This document shows, one piece after another, positions 9,069 through 17,965 of a stretch of DNA of 64,000 bases. The stretch is from Proteobacteria bacterium SG_bin5. Lineage in GTDB: Bacteria; Pseudomonadota; Alphaproteobacteria; Sphingomonadales; Sphingomonadaceae. Position 1 is the stretch's first letter; each line of letters begins with the position of its first letter. The notes below the pieces were generated by a model, which saw nothing but the letters and a program-made list of their open reading frames with translations, was not told where the DNA came from and searched no databases. The position numbers and the translations under genes are program-made. The DNA is taken from positions 25,011 to 89,010 of the forward strand of contig LWDI01000070.1 in assembly GCA_002083475.1 (NCBI GenBank). The letters run 5' to 3'.

Positions 9069-10684
9069 ACCAGTTGATGCCGCCTCCCATTGCGCCCCGG
9101 CTCGCGCGCGCCTGGTGGCGCGGGGCGGTGATATACCAAATCTATCCCCGCAGCTTCGCCGATTCGAACGGCGACGGCATCGGCGATCTGCCCGGAATCA
9201 CCGCGCGGCTCGATCATATCGCCTCGCTCGGCGTGGATGCGATTTGGCTGTCGCCCTTCTTCCCCTCGCCGATGAAGGACTTCGGTTATGACGTGAGCGA
9301 TTATCGCGGCGTCGATCCGATTTTCGGCACGCTCGACGATTTCGACGCGCTGGTCGCGCGCGCGCATGCGCTGGGGCTGAAAGTGATCATCGATCAAGTC
9401 TATGCCCATACCAGCGACGCGCATGCCTGGTTCGAGGAAAGCCGCGCGCGCCGCGATAATCCCAAGGCCGATTGGTATGTTTGGGCCGATGCCAAGCCCG
9501 ATGGATCGCCGCCCAACAACTGGCAATCGGTGTTCGGCGGCCCGGCCTGGACCTGGGACGCGCGGCGCTGCCAATATTATATGCACAATTTCCTGAGCAG
9601 CCAGCCGCAGCTCAATTGCCATAACGAAGCGGTGCAACAGGCGTTGCTCGACGTCGCGCGTTTTTGGCTCGATCGCGGGGTGGATGGCTTTCGCGTCGAT
9701 GCGATCAACTTCGCGATGCACGACCCCGAATTGCGCGACAACCCGCCCGCGCCGCCGAGCAACCGCGCGCCCACCCGCCCGTTCGATTTTCAGCTGCACG
9801 TCTATAATCAAAGCCATGAAGCCATTCCGGCGTTCATCCGCCGGCTGCGCGCGCTGCTCGATACTTATGGTGCGACCTTCACCGTCGCCGAAGTGGGCGG
9901 GGTGGATAGCGATGGCGAAATGAAGGCGTTCACCGCCGATGATCGCCATTTCAACTCGGCGTACAGCTTCGATTATCTCTACGCGCCGCAGCTGACCCCG
10001 GCGCTGGTGCGCGAAACCGCCGAGCGCTGGCCCGATGCGCCGGGGCTCGGCTGGCCGAGCTGGGCCTTTTCGAACCACGACGCCCCCCGCGCCATCTCGC
10101 GCTGGGCCTCGGCCGAGGCGCGCCCGGCGTTCGCGCGGCTGGCGATGCTGGTGCTGCTGTGCCTGCGCGGCGACGTGTTCATCTATCAGGGCGACGAATT
10201 GGGGCTGACACAGGTCGAGATCGGCTATGACGATCTGCAAGACCCCGAGGCGATCGCCAATTGGCCGCTGACCTTGGGCCGCGACGGCGCGCGCACCCCG
10301 CTGCCCTGGGATGGGAGCGCGCCTTATTGCGGCTTTTCCTCGGCCAAGCCCTGGTTGCCGCTCGGCGCCGATCACGCCGCGCTCGCGGTGGCGGCGCAGG
10401 AGGCGGACCCGGAGTCGATGCTGAACCTCACCCGCCGCTTGGTCGCGCTGCGCCAGGCGAGCGACGCGCTGTTGCTCGGCGAGCTGCGCGTGATCGAGGC
10501 GCAGGGCGCGCTGCTCGCGTTCGAGCGGGTGGTGCCCGGCGAGCGGCTGCTCTGCGTCTTCAACCTGGGGGCCGCACCGATCGATTGGCGGCCCGAGGGG
10601 GCTTGGGCGGTGATCGAAAGCGTGGGCGAGGGCGGGCTCGATCGGCTCGGCCCCTATGCCGGCTATGTCGCGCGGGCGTGTTGA
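9065..10684 (+). CDS. GH13 alpha-glucosidase, cytoplasmic
   Basis: This 539-residue protein has no signal peptide and starts MNQLMPPPIAP, followed by WWRGAVIYQIYPRSFADSNG, the classic opening of oligo-1,6-/alpha-1,4-glucosidases. Catalytic residues are visible: GFRVDAINF with D212, VAEVGG with E276, and SNHDAPR with D339. It probably releases glucose from maltose and short maltodextrins inside the cell after transport. It begins inside the amylase stop codon (ATGA) and is followed after 11 bases by the GH97 gene. The frame is open further upstream, but the overlap and domain start support this ATG. Confidence 0.92.
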   Translation: MNQLMPPPIAPRLARAWWRGAVIYQIYPRSFADSNGDGIGDLPGITARLDHIASLGVDAIWLSPFFPSPMKDFGYDVSDYRGVDPIFGTLDDFDALVARAHALGLKVIIDQVYAHTSDAHAWFEESRARRDNPKADWYVWADAKPDGSPPNNWQSVFGGPAWTWDARRCQYYMHNFLSSQPQLNCHNEAVQQALLDVARFWLDRGVDGFRVDAINFAMHDPELRDNPPAPPSNRAPTRPFDFQLHVYNQSHEAIPAFIRRLRALLDTYGATFTVAEVGGVDSDGEMKAFTADDRHFNSAYSFDYLYAPQLTPALVRETAERWPDAPGLGWPSWAFSNHDAPRAISRWASAEARPAFARLAMLVLLCLRGDVFIYQGDELGLTQVEIGYDDLQDPEAIANWPLTLGRDGARTPLPWDGSAPYCGFSSAKPWLPLGADHAALAVAAQEADPESMLNLTRRLVALRQASDALLLGELRVIEAQGALLAFERVVPGERLLCVFNLGAAPIDWRPEGAWAVIESVGEGGLDRLGPYAGYVARAC

Positions 10685-10695
10685 AGGGACAGGAA

Positions 10696-12741
10696 ATGCT
10701 CAAGAAGTTCGTCGCCCCCGCGCTTTGCGCCGCGATCCTCGCCGCCGCGCCGGCCAAGGCGCAAGACAAGCCGGTCGCCGAGGCGAGCTCGCCCGGCGGG
10801 GTGGTGAAGGTCGCGCTGTTCCTCGATAATGACGGGCGCGTGAGCTACACCGTCGAACGGCGCGGCAAGAAGATCGTCGCGCCCTCGCGGCTCGGCTTCC
10901 TCTTCACCGATGCGCGCAAGATCGAGCGCGGCATCGGCTTCGTTTCGGCGGAGCAGCGCGATTTCGACGAGACCTGGGAACAGCCCTGGGGCGAATGGCG
11001 GCGCATCCGCAACCATTATCGCGAGTTGAAAGTCCATTTCCGCGAGACGACCGCGCTCGCGCGGGTGATGGACGTCACTTTCCGCCTTTATGACGACGGC
11101 GTCGGCTTTCGCTACGAATTTCCCGATCAGCCCAATTTGAAGGCGGCGAATATCGCCGACGAGCTGACCGAATTCGCGTTCGCGCAAGACGGCACCGCCT
11201 GGTGGAAGCCGGCCTTCCTGTGGAACCGCGAGGAATATCTCTACAACAAGACGCCGCTCTCGGCGGTCGGCACCGCCGATACGCCGGTGACGATCAAATT
11301 CGCCGACGGCAGCTATGCCGCGCTCCACGAAGCGGCGCTGGTCGATTATGCGGGGATGGCGGTCGCGCGGACCGAGGGCAATAGGCTGCGCGCCGCGCTC
11401 ACCCCGGGGGCGGGGCGGCCGAAGGTCATCAAGTCCGGCGCTTGGTCGACCCCCTGGCGTACCCTCATCCTCGCCGACGACGCGCCCGGCGTTTACATGA
11501 GCCACCTGATGCTCAACCTCAACGAGCCCAACAAGCTCGGCGATATGAGCTGGTTCAAGCCGGGCAAATTCGTCGGCGTCTGGTGGAACATGATCAAGGG
11601 CGATTGGACCTGGGCGCGCGGCCCCAAGCACGGCGCGACCAACGCCAACGTCCGCCGCTACATCGATTTCGCCGCCGCCAACAAAATCCCCAACGTCCTG
11701 GTCGAAGGCTGGAACATCGGCTGGGACGGCGACTGGTTCGGCAATGGCAACGACATGAACTTCGCCCAGCCGACCGAGGATTTCGACGCCGCCGCGCTCG
11801 CCGCCTATGCCAAATCGAAAGGCGTGCGGCTGATCGGCCATCACGAAACCGGTGGTGCTGCCAGCCATTATGAAAATCAATTCGACGCCGCGTTCCGGTT
11901 CGCCGCCGATCATGGCGAGATGGTGGTCAAGACCGGCTATGTGACCGACGCCGGCCAAATCGAGCGCGTCGACGCGGACGGCACGCGCCTGCGCGAATGG
12001 CACGAAGGGCAGTGGATGAGCAATCACCACGTCCGCGTGCTGCAGGCCGCCGCCAAATATCGCGTCGCGATCGACAGTCATGAGCCGATCAAGGGCACGG
12101 GCCTCCAGCGCACTTATCCCAATTGGGTCGCGCGCGAGGGATCGCGGGGGATGGAGTATAACGCCTGGGGCGGCAAGAACCCGCCCGAGCATGAGACGAA
12201 CCTCGTCTTCACCCGGATGCTCGAAGGGCCGATGGACTTCACCCCCGGCGTGCTGAGCCTGACCGGGCAGAATGGCAGCGCGATCCTTTCGACCGAGGCC
12301 AAGCAACTGGCGCTCTACGTGGTGCTCTATTCGCCGGTGGTGATGGCGGCGGATACGCCCGAAAATTATGCCAAGCATTTGAACGCGTTTCAGTTCATCA
12401 AGGACGTGCCGACTGATTGGGAGGAAACGCGGATGCTGAACGGCGAGCCCGGCGATTACGTGACGATCGCGCGCAAGGAGCGCGGCGGCGAGGCCTGGTA
12501 TCTAGGCGCGATCGGCGACGAACAGGCGCGCAGCCTGGACGTGGCGCTCGATTTCCTCACCCCCGGGAAAACCTATCTCGCCCAAATCTACCGCGACGGC
12601 GACGACGCGACTTATGAAACCGAGAAGCGCCATTCGATCGCGATCGAGACGCGGCGGGTGACGAGCAGCGATCGGCTGACGCTGAAGCTCGCGCCCGGCG
12701 GCGGCCAGGCGATCCGCTTCGTGCCGATGGGCAAGAAGTGA
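10696..12741 (+). CDS. Secreted GH97 alpha-glucosidase (SusB-like)
   Basis: The 681-residue product carries a signal peptide (MLKKFVAPALCAAILAAAPAKAQ) and the three-part GH97 layout: N-terminal beta-sandwich, a barrel with VEGWNIGWDGDWF, LIGHHETGG and DSHEPIKGTGLQRTYPN, and a C-terminal beta domain. GH97 enzymes such as Bacteroides SusB cleave glucose from the ends of starch oligosaccharides, usually in the periplasm and with calcium. An AGGA ribosome site precedes ATG 10696. It overlaps the esterase gene by 4 bases. Its presence in a TonB-receptor operon resembles the Bacteroides starch system in content, though no SusD partner is present. Confidence 0.92.
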   Translation: MLKKFVAPALCAAILAAAPAKAQDKPVAEASSPGGVVKVALFLDNDGRVSYTVERRGKKIVAPSRLGFLFTDARKIERGIGFVSAEQRDFDETWEQPWGEWRRIRNHYRELKVHFRETTALARVMDVTFRLYDDGVGFRYEFPDQPNLKAANIADELTEFAFAQDGTAWWKPAFLWNREEYLYNKTPLSAVGTADTPVTIKFADGSYAALHEAALVDYAGMAVARTEGNRLRAALTPGAGRPKVIKSGAWSTPWRTLILADDAPGVYMSHLMLNLNEPNKLGDMSWFKPGKFVGVWWNMIKGDWTWARGPKHGATNANVRRYIDFAAANKIPNVLVEGWNIGWDGDWFGNGNDMNFAQPTEDFDAAALAAYAKSKGVRLIGHHETGGAASHYENQFDAAFRFAADHGEMVVKTGYVTDAGQIERVDADGTRLREWHEGQWMSNHHVRVLQAAAKYRVAIDSHEPIKGTGLQRTYPNWVAREGSRGMEYNAWGGKNPPEHETNLVFTRMLEGPMDFTPGVLSLTGQNGSAILSTEAKQLALYVVLYSPVVMAADTPENYAKHLNAFQFIKDVPTDWEETRMLNGEPGDYVTIARKERGGEAWYLGAIGDEQARSLDVALDFLTPGKTYLAQIYRDGDDATYETEKRHSIAIETRRVTSSDRLTLKLAPGGGQAIRFVPMGKK

Positions 12742-13652
12742 CGCGCGCGCTGCTCCTGCTGCTCGCGCTGCTGCTCGGCGCGGGGGCCGCGCGGGCGGCG
12801 CCGGCGCGGGGGAGCTTCGTCGACCTGCCCAAGCTCGTCACCAAGAATTTGCCCGAGCCCGTTCATGTCACGATCTGGCTGCCGCCGGGTTACGCGCGCG
12901 GCAAGGCGCGCTACCCCGTTATCTACATGCACGACGGGCAGAATCTCTTCTTCCCCAAACTCTCGGGCTACAACAAGGTTTGGGCCGCCGACAAAGCGAT
13001 GCTCGCGCTGATCGCCGAGGGCGAAACCAAGGGCGCGATCATCGTCGGCGTGTGGCATCAGCGCGCGCGGGCGGCGCAATATTTTCCGCGCCCGATTTAC
13101 GACGCGCTGCCCGCCGCCTTGCGCGCCGAGGCCGATCGCTTCGCCGGGCGCCCGGTCTATTCGGACGGCTATTTGCGCTTTCTGGTCGAGGAGCTGAAAC
13201 CGCTGATCGACCGCCGCTATCGCACGCTCGAGGACCGCGGCCACACGATCGTCGCCGGATCGAGCATGGGCGGGCTGATCTCGCTCGCGGCGATCGCGCG
13301 CTACCCCCAGGTCTTCGGCGCGGCGGCGTGCGTCTCCACCCATTGGCCGCTCGTCGCGCCCGATCGCGCCGGGCAGGCGACCCCCGAACTCGGCGCGATT
13401 TGGGACCAATTCTTCACCGACAAGCTCGGCGCGCCCGCCGGCCGGCGGATCTGGTTCGATCATGGCGACCAGACGCTCGATCAATATTACGGCCCCTGGC
13501 AGAGCCGCGTCGACGCGCGGTTGATCGGCATCGGTTGGCGCCCGGGCGAGGATTTCGAGACCAAAGCCTATCCCGGCACGGGCCATGAGGAAAATGCCTG
13601 GGCGGCGCGGCTGCCCGAGATTTTCGCCTGGCTGCTCAGGGCGCCCGAATGA
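12738..13652 (+). CDS. Secreted alpha/beta-hydrolase, esterase family
   Basis: This 304-residue protein starts at a GTG overlapping the GH97 stop and has a signal peptide (MTRALLLLLALLLGAGAARAA). It fits the putative esterase family (esterase D / Fes type): VIYMHDGQNLFFP near residue 60, the nucleophile elbow AGSSMGG with S176, and a late histidine in GTGHEENAW. It is probably periplasmic. In this operon it may remove ester groups such as acetyl from the oligosaccharide, which is inference. It overlaps the second halogenase gene by 4 bases, so it belongs to the same transcript. Confidence 0.85.
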   Translation: MTRALLLLLALLLGAGAARAAPARGSFVDLPKLVTKNLPEPVHVTIWLPPGYARGKARYPVIYMHDGQNLFFPKLSGYNKVWAADKAMLALIAEGETKGAIIVGVWHQRARAAQYFPRPIYDALPAALRAEADRFAGRPVYSDGYLRFLVEELKPLIDRRYRTLEDRGHTIVAGSSMGGLISLAAIARYPQVFGAAACVSTHWPLVAPDRAGQATPELGAIWDQFFTDKLGAPAGRRIWFDHGDQTLDQYYGPWQSRVDARLIGIGWRPGEDFETKAYPGTGHEENAWAARLPEIFAWLLRAPE

Positions 13653-15127
13653 TGCGGATCGTCGTGCTCGGCGGCGGGACGGCGGGGTGGATGGCGGCCA
13701 ATTTGTTCGCCGCCGCCTGGCCCCACGCACGGGTGAGCGTGATCGAAAGCCCCGAGATCGGCATCATCGGCGTGGGCGAGGGCTCCACGCCGCAGCTCAA
13801 GGACTTTTTCGACCGGCTGGGGCTCGCCGAGCGCGATTGGATGCCGCGCGCCAACGCGACCTACAAGACGGGGATCGCCTTTCACGGCTGGTCCGAGCGG
13901 GCGGGGTGCGAAAGCTATTTCCACCCTTTCCCCAGCGATCTCGACGTCCACACCAACGATGCTTTCTTCACCCACTGCGCGGCGCGGCGCGGGGGCGTCG
14001 ACTTCGCGGCGCATCCCGATCTCTTCTATCTGCCCGCCCGCCTTGCCGCCGAGGCGCGCGGGCCGCACCCGGCCGAGGATTTCCCGTTCGAGACTTCCTA
14101 TGGCTATCATTTCGACGCCTTTCTGGTCGGCGCGGTGCTGCGCGATCACGCGGTGGCGAAGGGCGTCGCGCATCTGCCGCTGAAGGTGACCGAGGTGCGC
14201 GTGAGCCCCGAGGGGCAGGTGACGGCGCTCGTCACCGAGGACGGCCAGGCGATCGCGGCCGATCTGTTCGTCGATTCGAGCGGCTTTCGCTCGGTGATCG
14301 CGCAGGAAGCGCTGGGCGTGAAGTTCCTGCCCTTCGCCGATAATTTGTTCAACGATAGCGCGGTGGTGATGCCCACCCCCCGCGCTGGCCAGGCGATCGC
14401 GCCGCAAACCCGCGCGACCGCGCTTTCGGCGGGCTGGTGCTGGGCGATCCCGCTCCAGAACCGCACCGGCAATGGCTATGTCTATTCCTCGCGCTATCTG
14501 AGCGCCGAGGCCGCCGAGGCCGAACTGCGCGCGCATCTGGGGCTGGGGCCGGACGATCCGCCGGCGCGCCACCTGAAAATGAAGGTCGGCCGCGTCGAGA
14601 ATAGCTGGACCGCCAATTGCCTGACGGTCGGCCTATCGCAGGGCTTCATCGAACCGCTGGAGGCGACCGCGCTGCATATCGTGCAGGCGACCGTCGAGGG
14701 GTTCATCGCGGCCTATGAAGCCGGCGGCTTCACCCCCCAGCATCGCGACGATTTCAACCGCCGGATCAACGCGCGTTACGAAGGTATCCGGGACTATATC
14801 GTCTGCCACTATCGGGTGAACCGCCGCACCGACAGCGATTATTGGCGCGACAATGCGCGCAATCAGGCGCTGTCGGACACGCTGCGCCGGCTGCTGCACA
14901 TTTGGTATTCGGGCGGTGATTTGGTCGCCGAGGTCGATCGGCTCGGCATCAGCGGCTATTATTCGGCGATCAGCTGGCATTGCCTGCTCGCGGGCTATGG
15001 CATTTTCCCCGAACGGATCGAGCCGCGCGGCCGGGGGCATGACATGGCGCGGATCGCGACGCTGCTCGCCAAATCCGCGCGCCACTTCGCGCCGCATCAC
15101 GAACAACTCGCCGCTTTGCAAGGATAA
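13649..15127 (+). CDS. Tryptophan-halogenase-family flavoprotein 2
   Basis: The 492-residue protein is a second member of the PrnA/RebH-like family. It has GGGTAGWMAAN at the N-terminus, GVGEGSTPQL, a candidate catalytic lysine K73 (ATYKTGIAF), the hallmark W263-C-W265-A-I-P268, and GFIEPLEATALH. It is clearly diverged from the first copy at 5752 rather than a recent duplication, as the regions between motifs differ throughout. It overlaps the esterase gene by 4 bases and is followed 3 bases later by a sugar permease. Its substrate is unknown. Confidence 0.87.
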   Translation: MMRIVVLGGGTAGWMAANLFAAAWPHARVSVIESPEIGIIGVGEGSTPQLKDFFDRLGLAERDWMPRANATYKTGIAFHGWSERAGCESYFHPFPSDLDVHTNDAFFTHCAARRGGVDFAAHPDLFYLPARLAAEARGPHPAEDFPFETSYGYHFDAFLVGAVLRDHAVAKGVAHLPLKVTEVRVSPEGQVTALVTEDGQAIAADLFVDSSGFRSVIAQEALGVKFLPFADNLFNDSAVVMPTPRAGQAIAPQTRATALSAGWCWAIPLQNRTGNGYVYSSRYLSAEAAEAELRAHLGLGPDDPPARHLKMKVGRVENSWTANCLTVGLSQGFIEPLEATALHIVQATVEGFIAAYEAGGFTPQHRDDFNRRINARYEGIRDYIVCHYRVNRRTDSDYWRDNARNQALSDTLRRLLHIWYSGGDLVAEVDRLGISGYYSAISWHCLLAGYGIFPERIEPRGRGHDMARIATLLAKSARHFAPHHEQLAALQG

Positions 15128-15130
15128 GCC

Positions 15131-16408
15131 ATGGCCCTCAGCCCCGCCGCCGCGCCGACCGATCAAGACCAGGGCGTCAATGCCCCCGATCTGCAATTCT
15201 TCGTCTTCGCGTTGTTCTTCATCTTCGGCGGTATCACCAGCCTGAACGACATCATCATTCCCAAGTTGAAAGATTTGTTCACGCTGAGCTACGCGCAAGC
15301 GTTGCTGGTGCAATCGGCCTATTTCATGGCTTATCTGGTGTTCTCGCTCCCCGCCGCCGCCGTCGTCGCGCGCTTTGGTTATATGCGTACCGCGAGCTTC
15401 GGTTTGCTCGCGATGATGGCGGGGTGCCTGATGTTCGTGCCGGCGAGCGCCTCGGGGCTGTTCCCGGTGTTCCTCGTCGCGCTGTTCGTGCTGGCGGCGG
15501 GGGTGACGATGGTGCAGGTGGTCGCCAATCCGCTCATCTCGCTGCTGGGGCCGCCGCGCACCGCGCATAGCCGGTTGACCTTCGCGCAAGCGTTCAACTC
15601 GATCGGGACGACGATTTTCCCGATCGTCGGCTCGGCGCTGATCCTGGGGAGCCTGAGCACGGTCGATCCCAGCACGCTGACCGGCGCCGCGCTCAGCGAC
15701 TATCGCACCGCCGAGACGCAGACGGTGGTGCGGACCTATCTCGGCCTCGCTGCCGCGCTGCTGGTGGTGGCGGCGGTGGTGTGGACGCGCCGCAACCGCC
15801 TGCCCGAAGGCGCGGGGACGGACGCCAAGGCGCGGCTGTTCGGCGGCTTCGATCTGCTGCGCCGCCCGCGCTTCGGCTTCGGCGCCGCGTGTATTTTCCT
15901 CTATGTCGGCGCCGAGGTCGCGATCGGATCGCTGATCGTCAATTATCTCGAACAATCGAGCGTGATGGGGCTGTCGCAGCGCGCCGCGGGCGATCATGTC
16001 GCTTATTATTGGGGCGGGGCGATGGTGGGGCGCATCATCGGCGCGGGGCTGTTGCGGCTGGTCGCCCCGGGCAAGGTGCTCGCGGGCGTGGCGCTGGGAG
16101 CGATCGCGCTGCTGTTCGTCTCCACCCATAGCTCGGGCGCGGTCTCGGGCTGGAGCCTGCTCGCGATCGGCCTGGTGAATTCGGTGATGTTCCCGACGAT
16201 CTTCAGCCTGGCGAGCGAAGGGCTGGGCAAGCGCGCGGCCGAAGGATCGGGCCTGATCGCCACCGCGATCGTCGGCGGCGCGGTGATCCCGCCGCTCACC
16301 GGCTGGCTGGCGGATCAATCGAATTTGCGCGTGGCGATGGCGCTGCCGGCTTTGTGCTACGCGCTGATCGCGGCCTATGGCTGGTACGCGCGGCGGCCGG
16401 CGGTTTAG
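15131..16408 (+). CDS. MFS sugar permease, FucP/GluP family
   Basis: The 425-residue product has about 12 hydrophobic segments. Its opening, FFVFALFFIFGGITSLNDIIIPKLKDLF, and the segment MVQVVANPLISLLGPPRTAHSRLTFAQAFNSIGT are typical of the FucP/GluP glucose-galactose-fucose proton symporters. It probably brings the glucose released in the periplasm by GH97 into the cytoplasm. AAGGA lies just upstream of ATG 15131 and the gap from the halogenase is 3 bases, so it ends the operon. Repeats follow directly. Confidence 0.9.
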   Translation: MALSPAAAPTDQDQGVNAPDLQFFVFALFFIFGGITSLNDIIIPKLKDLFTLSYAQALLVQSAYFMAYLVFSLPAAAVVARFGYMRTASFGLLAMMAGCLMFVPASASGLFPVFLVALFVLAAGVTMVQVVANPLISLLGPPRTAHSRLTFAQAFNSIGTTIFPIVGSALILGSLSTVDPSTLTGAALSDYRTAETQTVVRTYLGLAAALLVVAAVVWTRRNRLPEGAGTDAKARLFGGFDLLRRPRFGFGAACIFLYVGAEVAIGSLIVNYLEQSSVMGLSQRAAGDHVAYYWGGAMVGRIIGAGLLRLVAPGKVLAGVALGAIALLFVSTHSSGAVSGWSLLAIGLVNSVMFPTIFSLASEGLGKRAAEGSGLIATAIVGGAVIPPLTGWLADQSNLRVAMALPALCYALIAAYGWYARRPAV

Positions 16409-16431
16409 GCCAGGCTGGGATTACGCAGCTT

Positions 16432-16547
16432 CGCTCCTCCCCTGAAAGGGGAGTTCCGGGTCGGATCGTCCCCCGGACGATCCTAAACCGTGCGGGGCAC
16501 GGTTTACCCGGAACTGGCAGCCGCGCGAGCGGCTGACGGAGGGGTGT
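16432..16547. repeat. Palindromic repeat cluster, variant copy
   Basis: This stretch holds CTCCTCCCCTGAAAGGGGAG, the hairpin GGATCGTCCCCCGGACGATCC, and AAACCGTGCGGGGCACGGTTT, flanked by TTCCGGGT and ACCCGGAA. It is built like the next repeat (16548-16685) but with different base pairs in the stems, so the stems have changed together. No gene is seen between 16409 and 16832. Confidence 0.75.
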
Positions 16548-16685
16548 CCCCGGCAGTTCGAGGGCGATACCCCTCCACCATTCGCTACGCGAATGGTCCC
16601 CAGTTCAGGGTCGGATCGTCCCCCGGACGATCCTTGACCGTGCGGGGCACGGTCAACCCTGAACTCCTTTCAGGGGAGGAGCTTT
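16548..16685. repeat. Dispersed 138-bp repeat, copy 1
   Basis: The 138 bases match the reverse complement of 63863-64000 at 136 positions by my reading. It contains the hairpins CCATTCGCTACGCGAATGG, GGATCGTCCCCCGGACGATCC and GACCGTGCGGGGCACGGTC, inside outer arms CAGTTCAGGGT and ACCCTGAACT. No reading frame with a recognisable domain is present. Confidence 0.85.
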
Positions 16686-16743
16686 TTCGCTTGAACCGCT
16701 GAACCGGTTTGGTTCCGAACCGCTCTAGGCAACCTCTTTCCTG

Positions 16744-16825
16744 CCGTCGCCCCGGCGAAGGCCGGGGCCTTTTCGAGCGATAGCGCGCCATTGGCCCGGG
16801 GCCCCAGCCTTCGCTGGGGCGACGG
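16744..16825. repeat. CGTCGCCCCGGCGAAG-type inverted repeat, downstream of mtnA
   Basis: The element begins CCGTCGCCCCGGCGAAGG and ends CCTTCGCTGGGGCGACGG, forming a long imperfect inverted repeat with a variable middle (GAGCGATAGCGCGCC). It lies 8 bases past the mtnA stop, so it may act as the mtnA terminator. A second copy lies upstream of mtnA at 17966-18045. Confidence 0.75.
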
Positions 16826-16832
16826 CTCAAGG

Positions 16833-17885
16833 TTAGGCGGGCGCCGCCGCCAGCGCCGCCAGCCCATGCTCGTCGACCACGCCGCGCTCGGTGATGTACG
16901 CCGTCACCAGTCGCGCGGGCGTCACGTCGAACGCCGGGTTGGCCGCGCTCGAAAGCGTCAGCCGCGCCGGCCCGTCCTCGGCGGGGGCGAACACCACTTC
17001 GTCTCCCGAGCGTTCCTCGATCGGCACGTCGCGGCCCGTTTCGGTCGCGGGATCGAACGTGGTGTAGGGCAAGGCGACATAGAAAGGCACGCCATTGTCG
17101 GCCGCCGCCAGCGCCTTCAAATAAGTGCCGATCTTGTTGCAGACGTCGCCATTGGCGGTCACCCGATCGGTGCCGACCAGCACAGCGTCGACTTGGCCGC
17201 GCATCATCAAATGGCCGCCGGCATTATCGGTGATGACGGTGTGCGGCACGCCGTGGCCGGCGAGTTCGAACGCGGTGAGCAGCGCGCCCTGGTTGCGCGG
17301 GCGCGTCTCGTCGACCCACACATGCACCGGCAGACCCTCGTCATGCGCCAAGTAAATGGGCGCGGTCGCGGTGCCGTAATCGACCGTCGCCAGCCAGCCG
17401 GGGTTGCAGTGCATCAGCAGGTTCACCGGCCGATCGGGCGCCTTGGCATGGAGCGCGCGCAGCAGATCGAGCCCGTGCCGCCCGATCGCCTGGTTGAGCG
17501 CGACGTCCTCCTCGGCGATGGCGTCGGCGCGCGCGAAGGCGGCGCGGGGGCGATCGTCATAGGGCAAGTTCCGCACCGCCTCGATCACGCGGTCGAGCGC
17601 CCATTTCAGGTTCACCGCCGTCGGCCGCGCGGCGAGCAGCTTGGCATAGGCCGCGTCGAGCTCGTCCCCGGCGGCGAGCGCCATCGCCAGGCCATAGGCC
17701 GCCGTCGCGCCGATCAGCGGCGCGCCGCGCGTCCACATTTCGCGGATCGCCGCTTCGGCGGCCGCCGCCGAGCGCAGCTCGACCCATTCGACCGTCCAGG
17801 GCAGCTTGCGCTGATCGAGGATCCGCACGCCCGCGCCGTCCGCGGTGCGCGCGATCGAGCGGTGCCATTCGCCGTTGAGTTTCAT
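16833..17885 (-). CDS. mtnA: S-methyl-5-thioribose-1-phosphate isomerase
   Basis: This 350-residue enzyme converts methylthioribose-1-phosphate to methylthioribulose-1-phosphate in the methionine salvage pathway. It resembles the eIF2B-alpha-like MtnA family throughout: LPWTVEWVELRSAAAAEAAIREMWTRGAPLIGATAAYG near the N-terminus, MHCNPGWLATVDYGTATAP with the family cysteine, and VLVGTDRVTANGDVCNKIGTYLKA with the catalytic aspartate. Length is normal. It reads the same way as mtnBDC but is separated from them by about 170 bases containing a repeat, so it may have its own promoter. It catalyses the step just before MtnB. Confidence 0.95.
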   Translation of the reverse strand: MKLNGEWHRSIARTADGAGVRILDQRKLPWTVEWVELRSAAAAEAAIREMWTRGAPLIGATAAYGLAMALAAGDELDAAYAKLLAARPTAVNLKWALDRVIEAVRNLPYDDRPRAAFARADAIAEEDVALNQAIGRHGLDLLRALHAKAPDRPVNLLMHCNPGWLATVDYGTATAPIYLAHDEGLPVHVWVDETRPRNQGALLTAFELAGHGVPHTVITDNAGGHLMMRGQVDAVLVGTDRVTANGDVCNKIGTYLKALAAADNGVPFYVALPYTTFDPATETGRDVPIEERSGDEVVFAPAEDGPARLTLSSAANPAFDVTPARLVTAYITERGVVDEHGLAALAAAPA

Positions 17886-17965
17886 GCGCCGCCTCTAGCG
17901 GGGGCGGGGGACGGGAGCGAGCGGAAATCCTCCCCGTTCACGGGGGGCGCGGCAATTGCTCTAGG

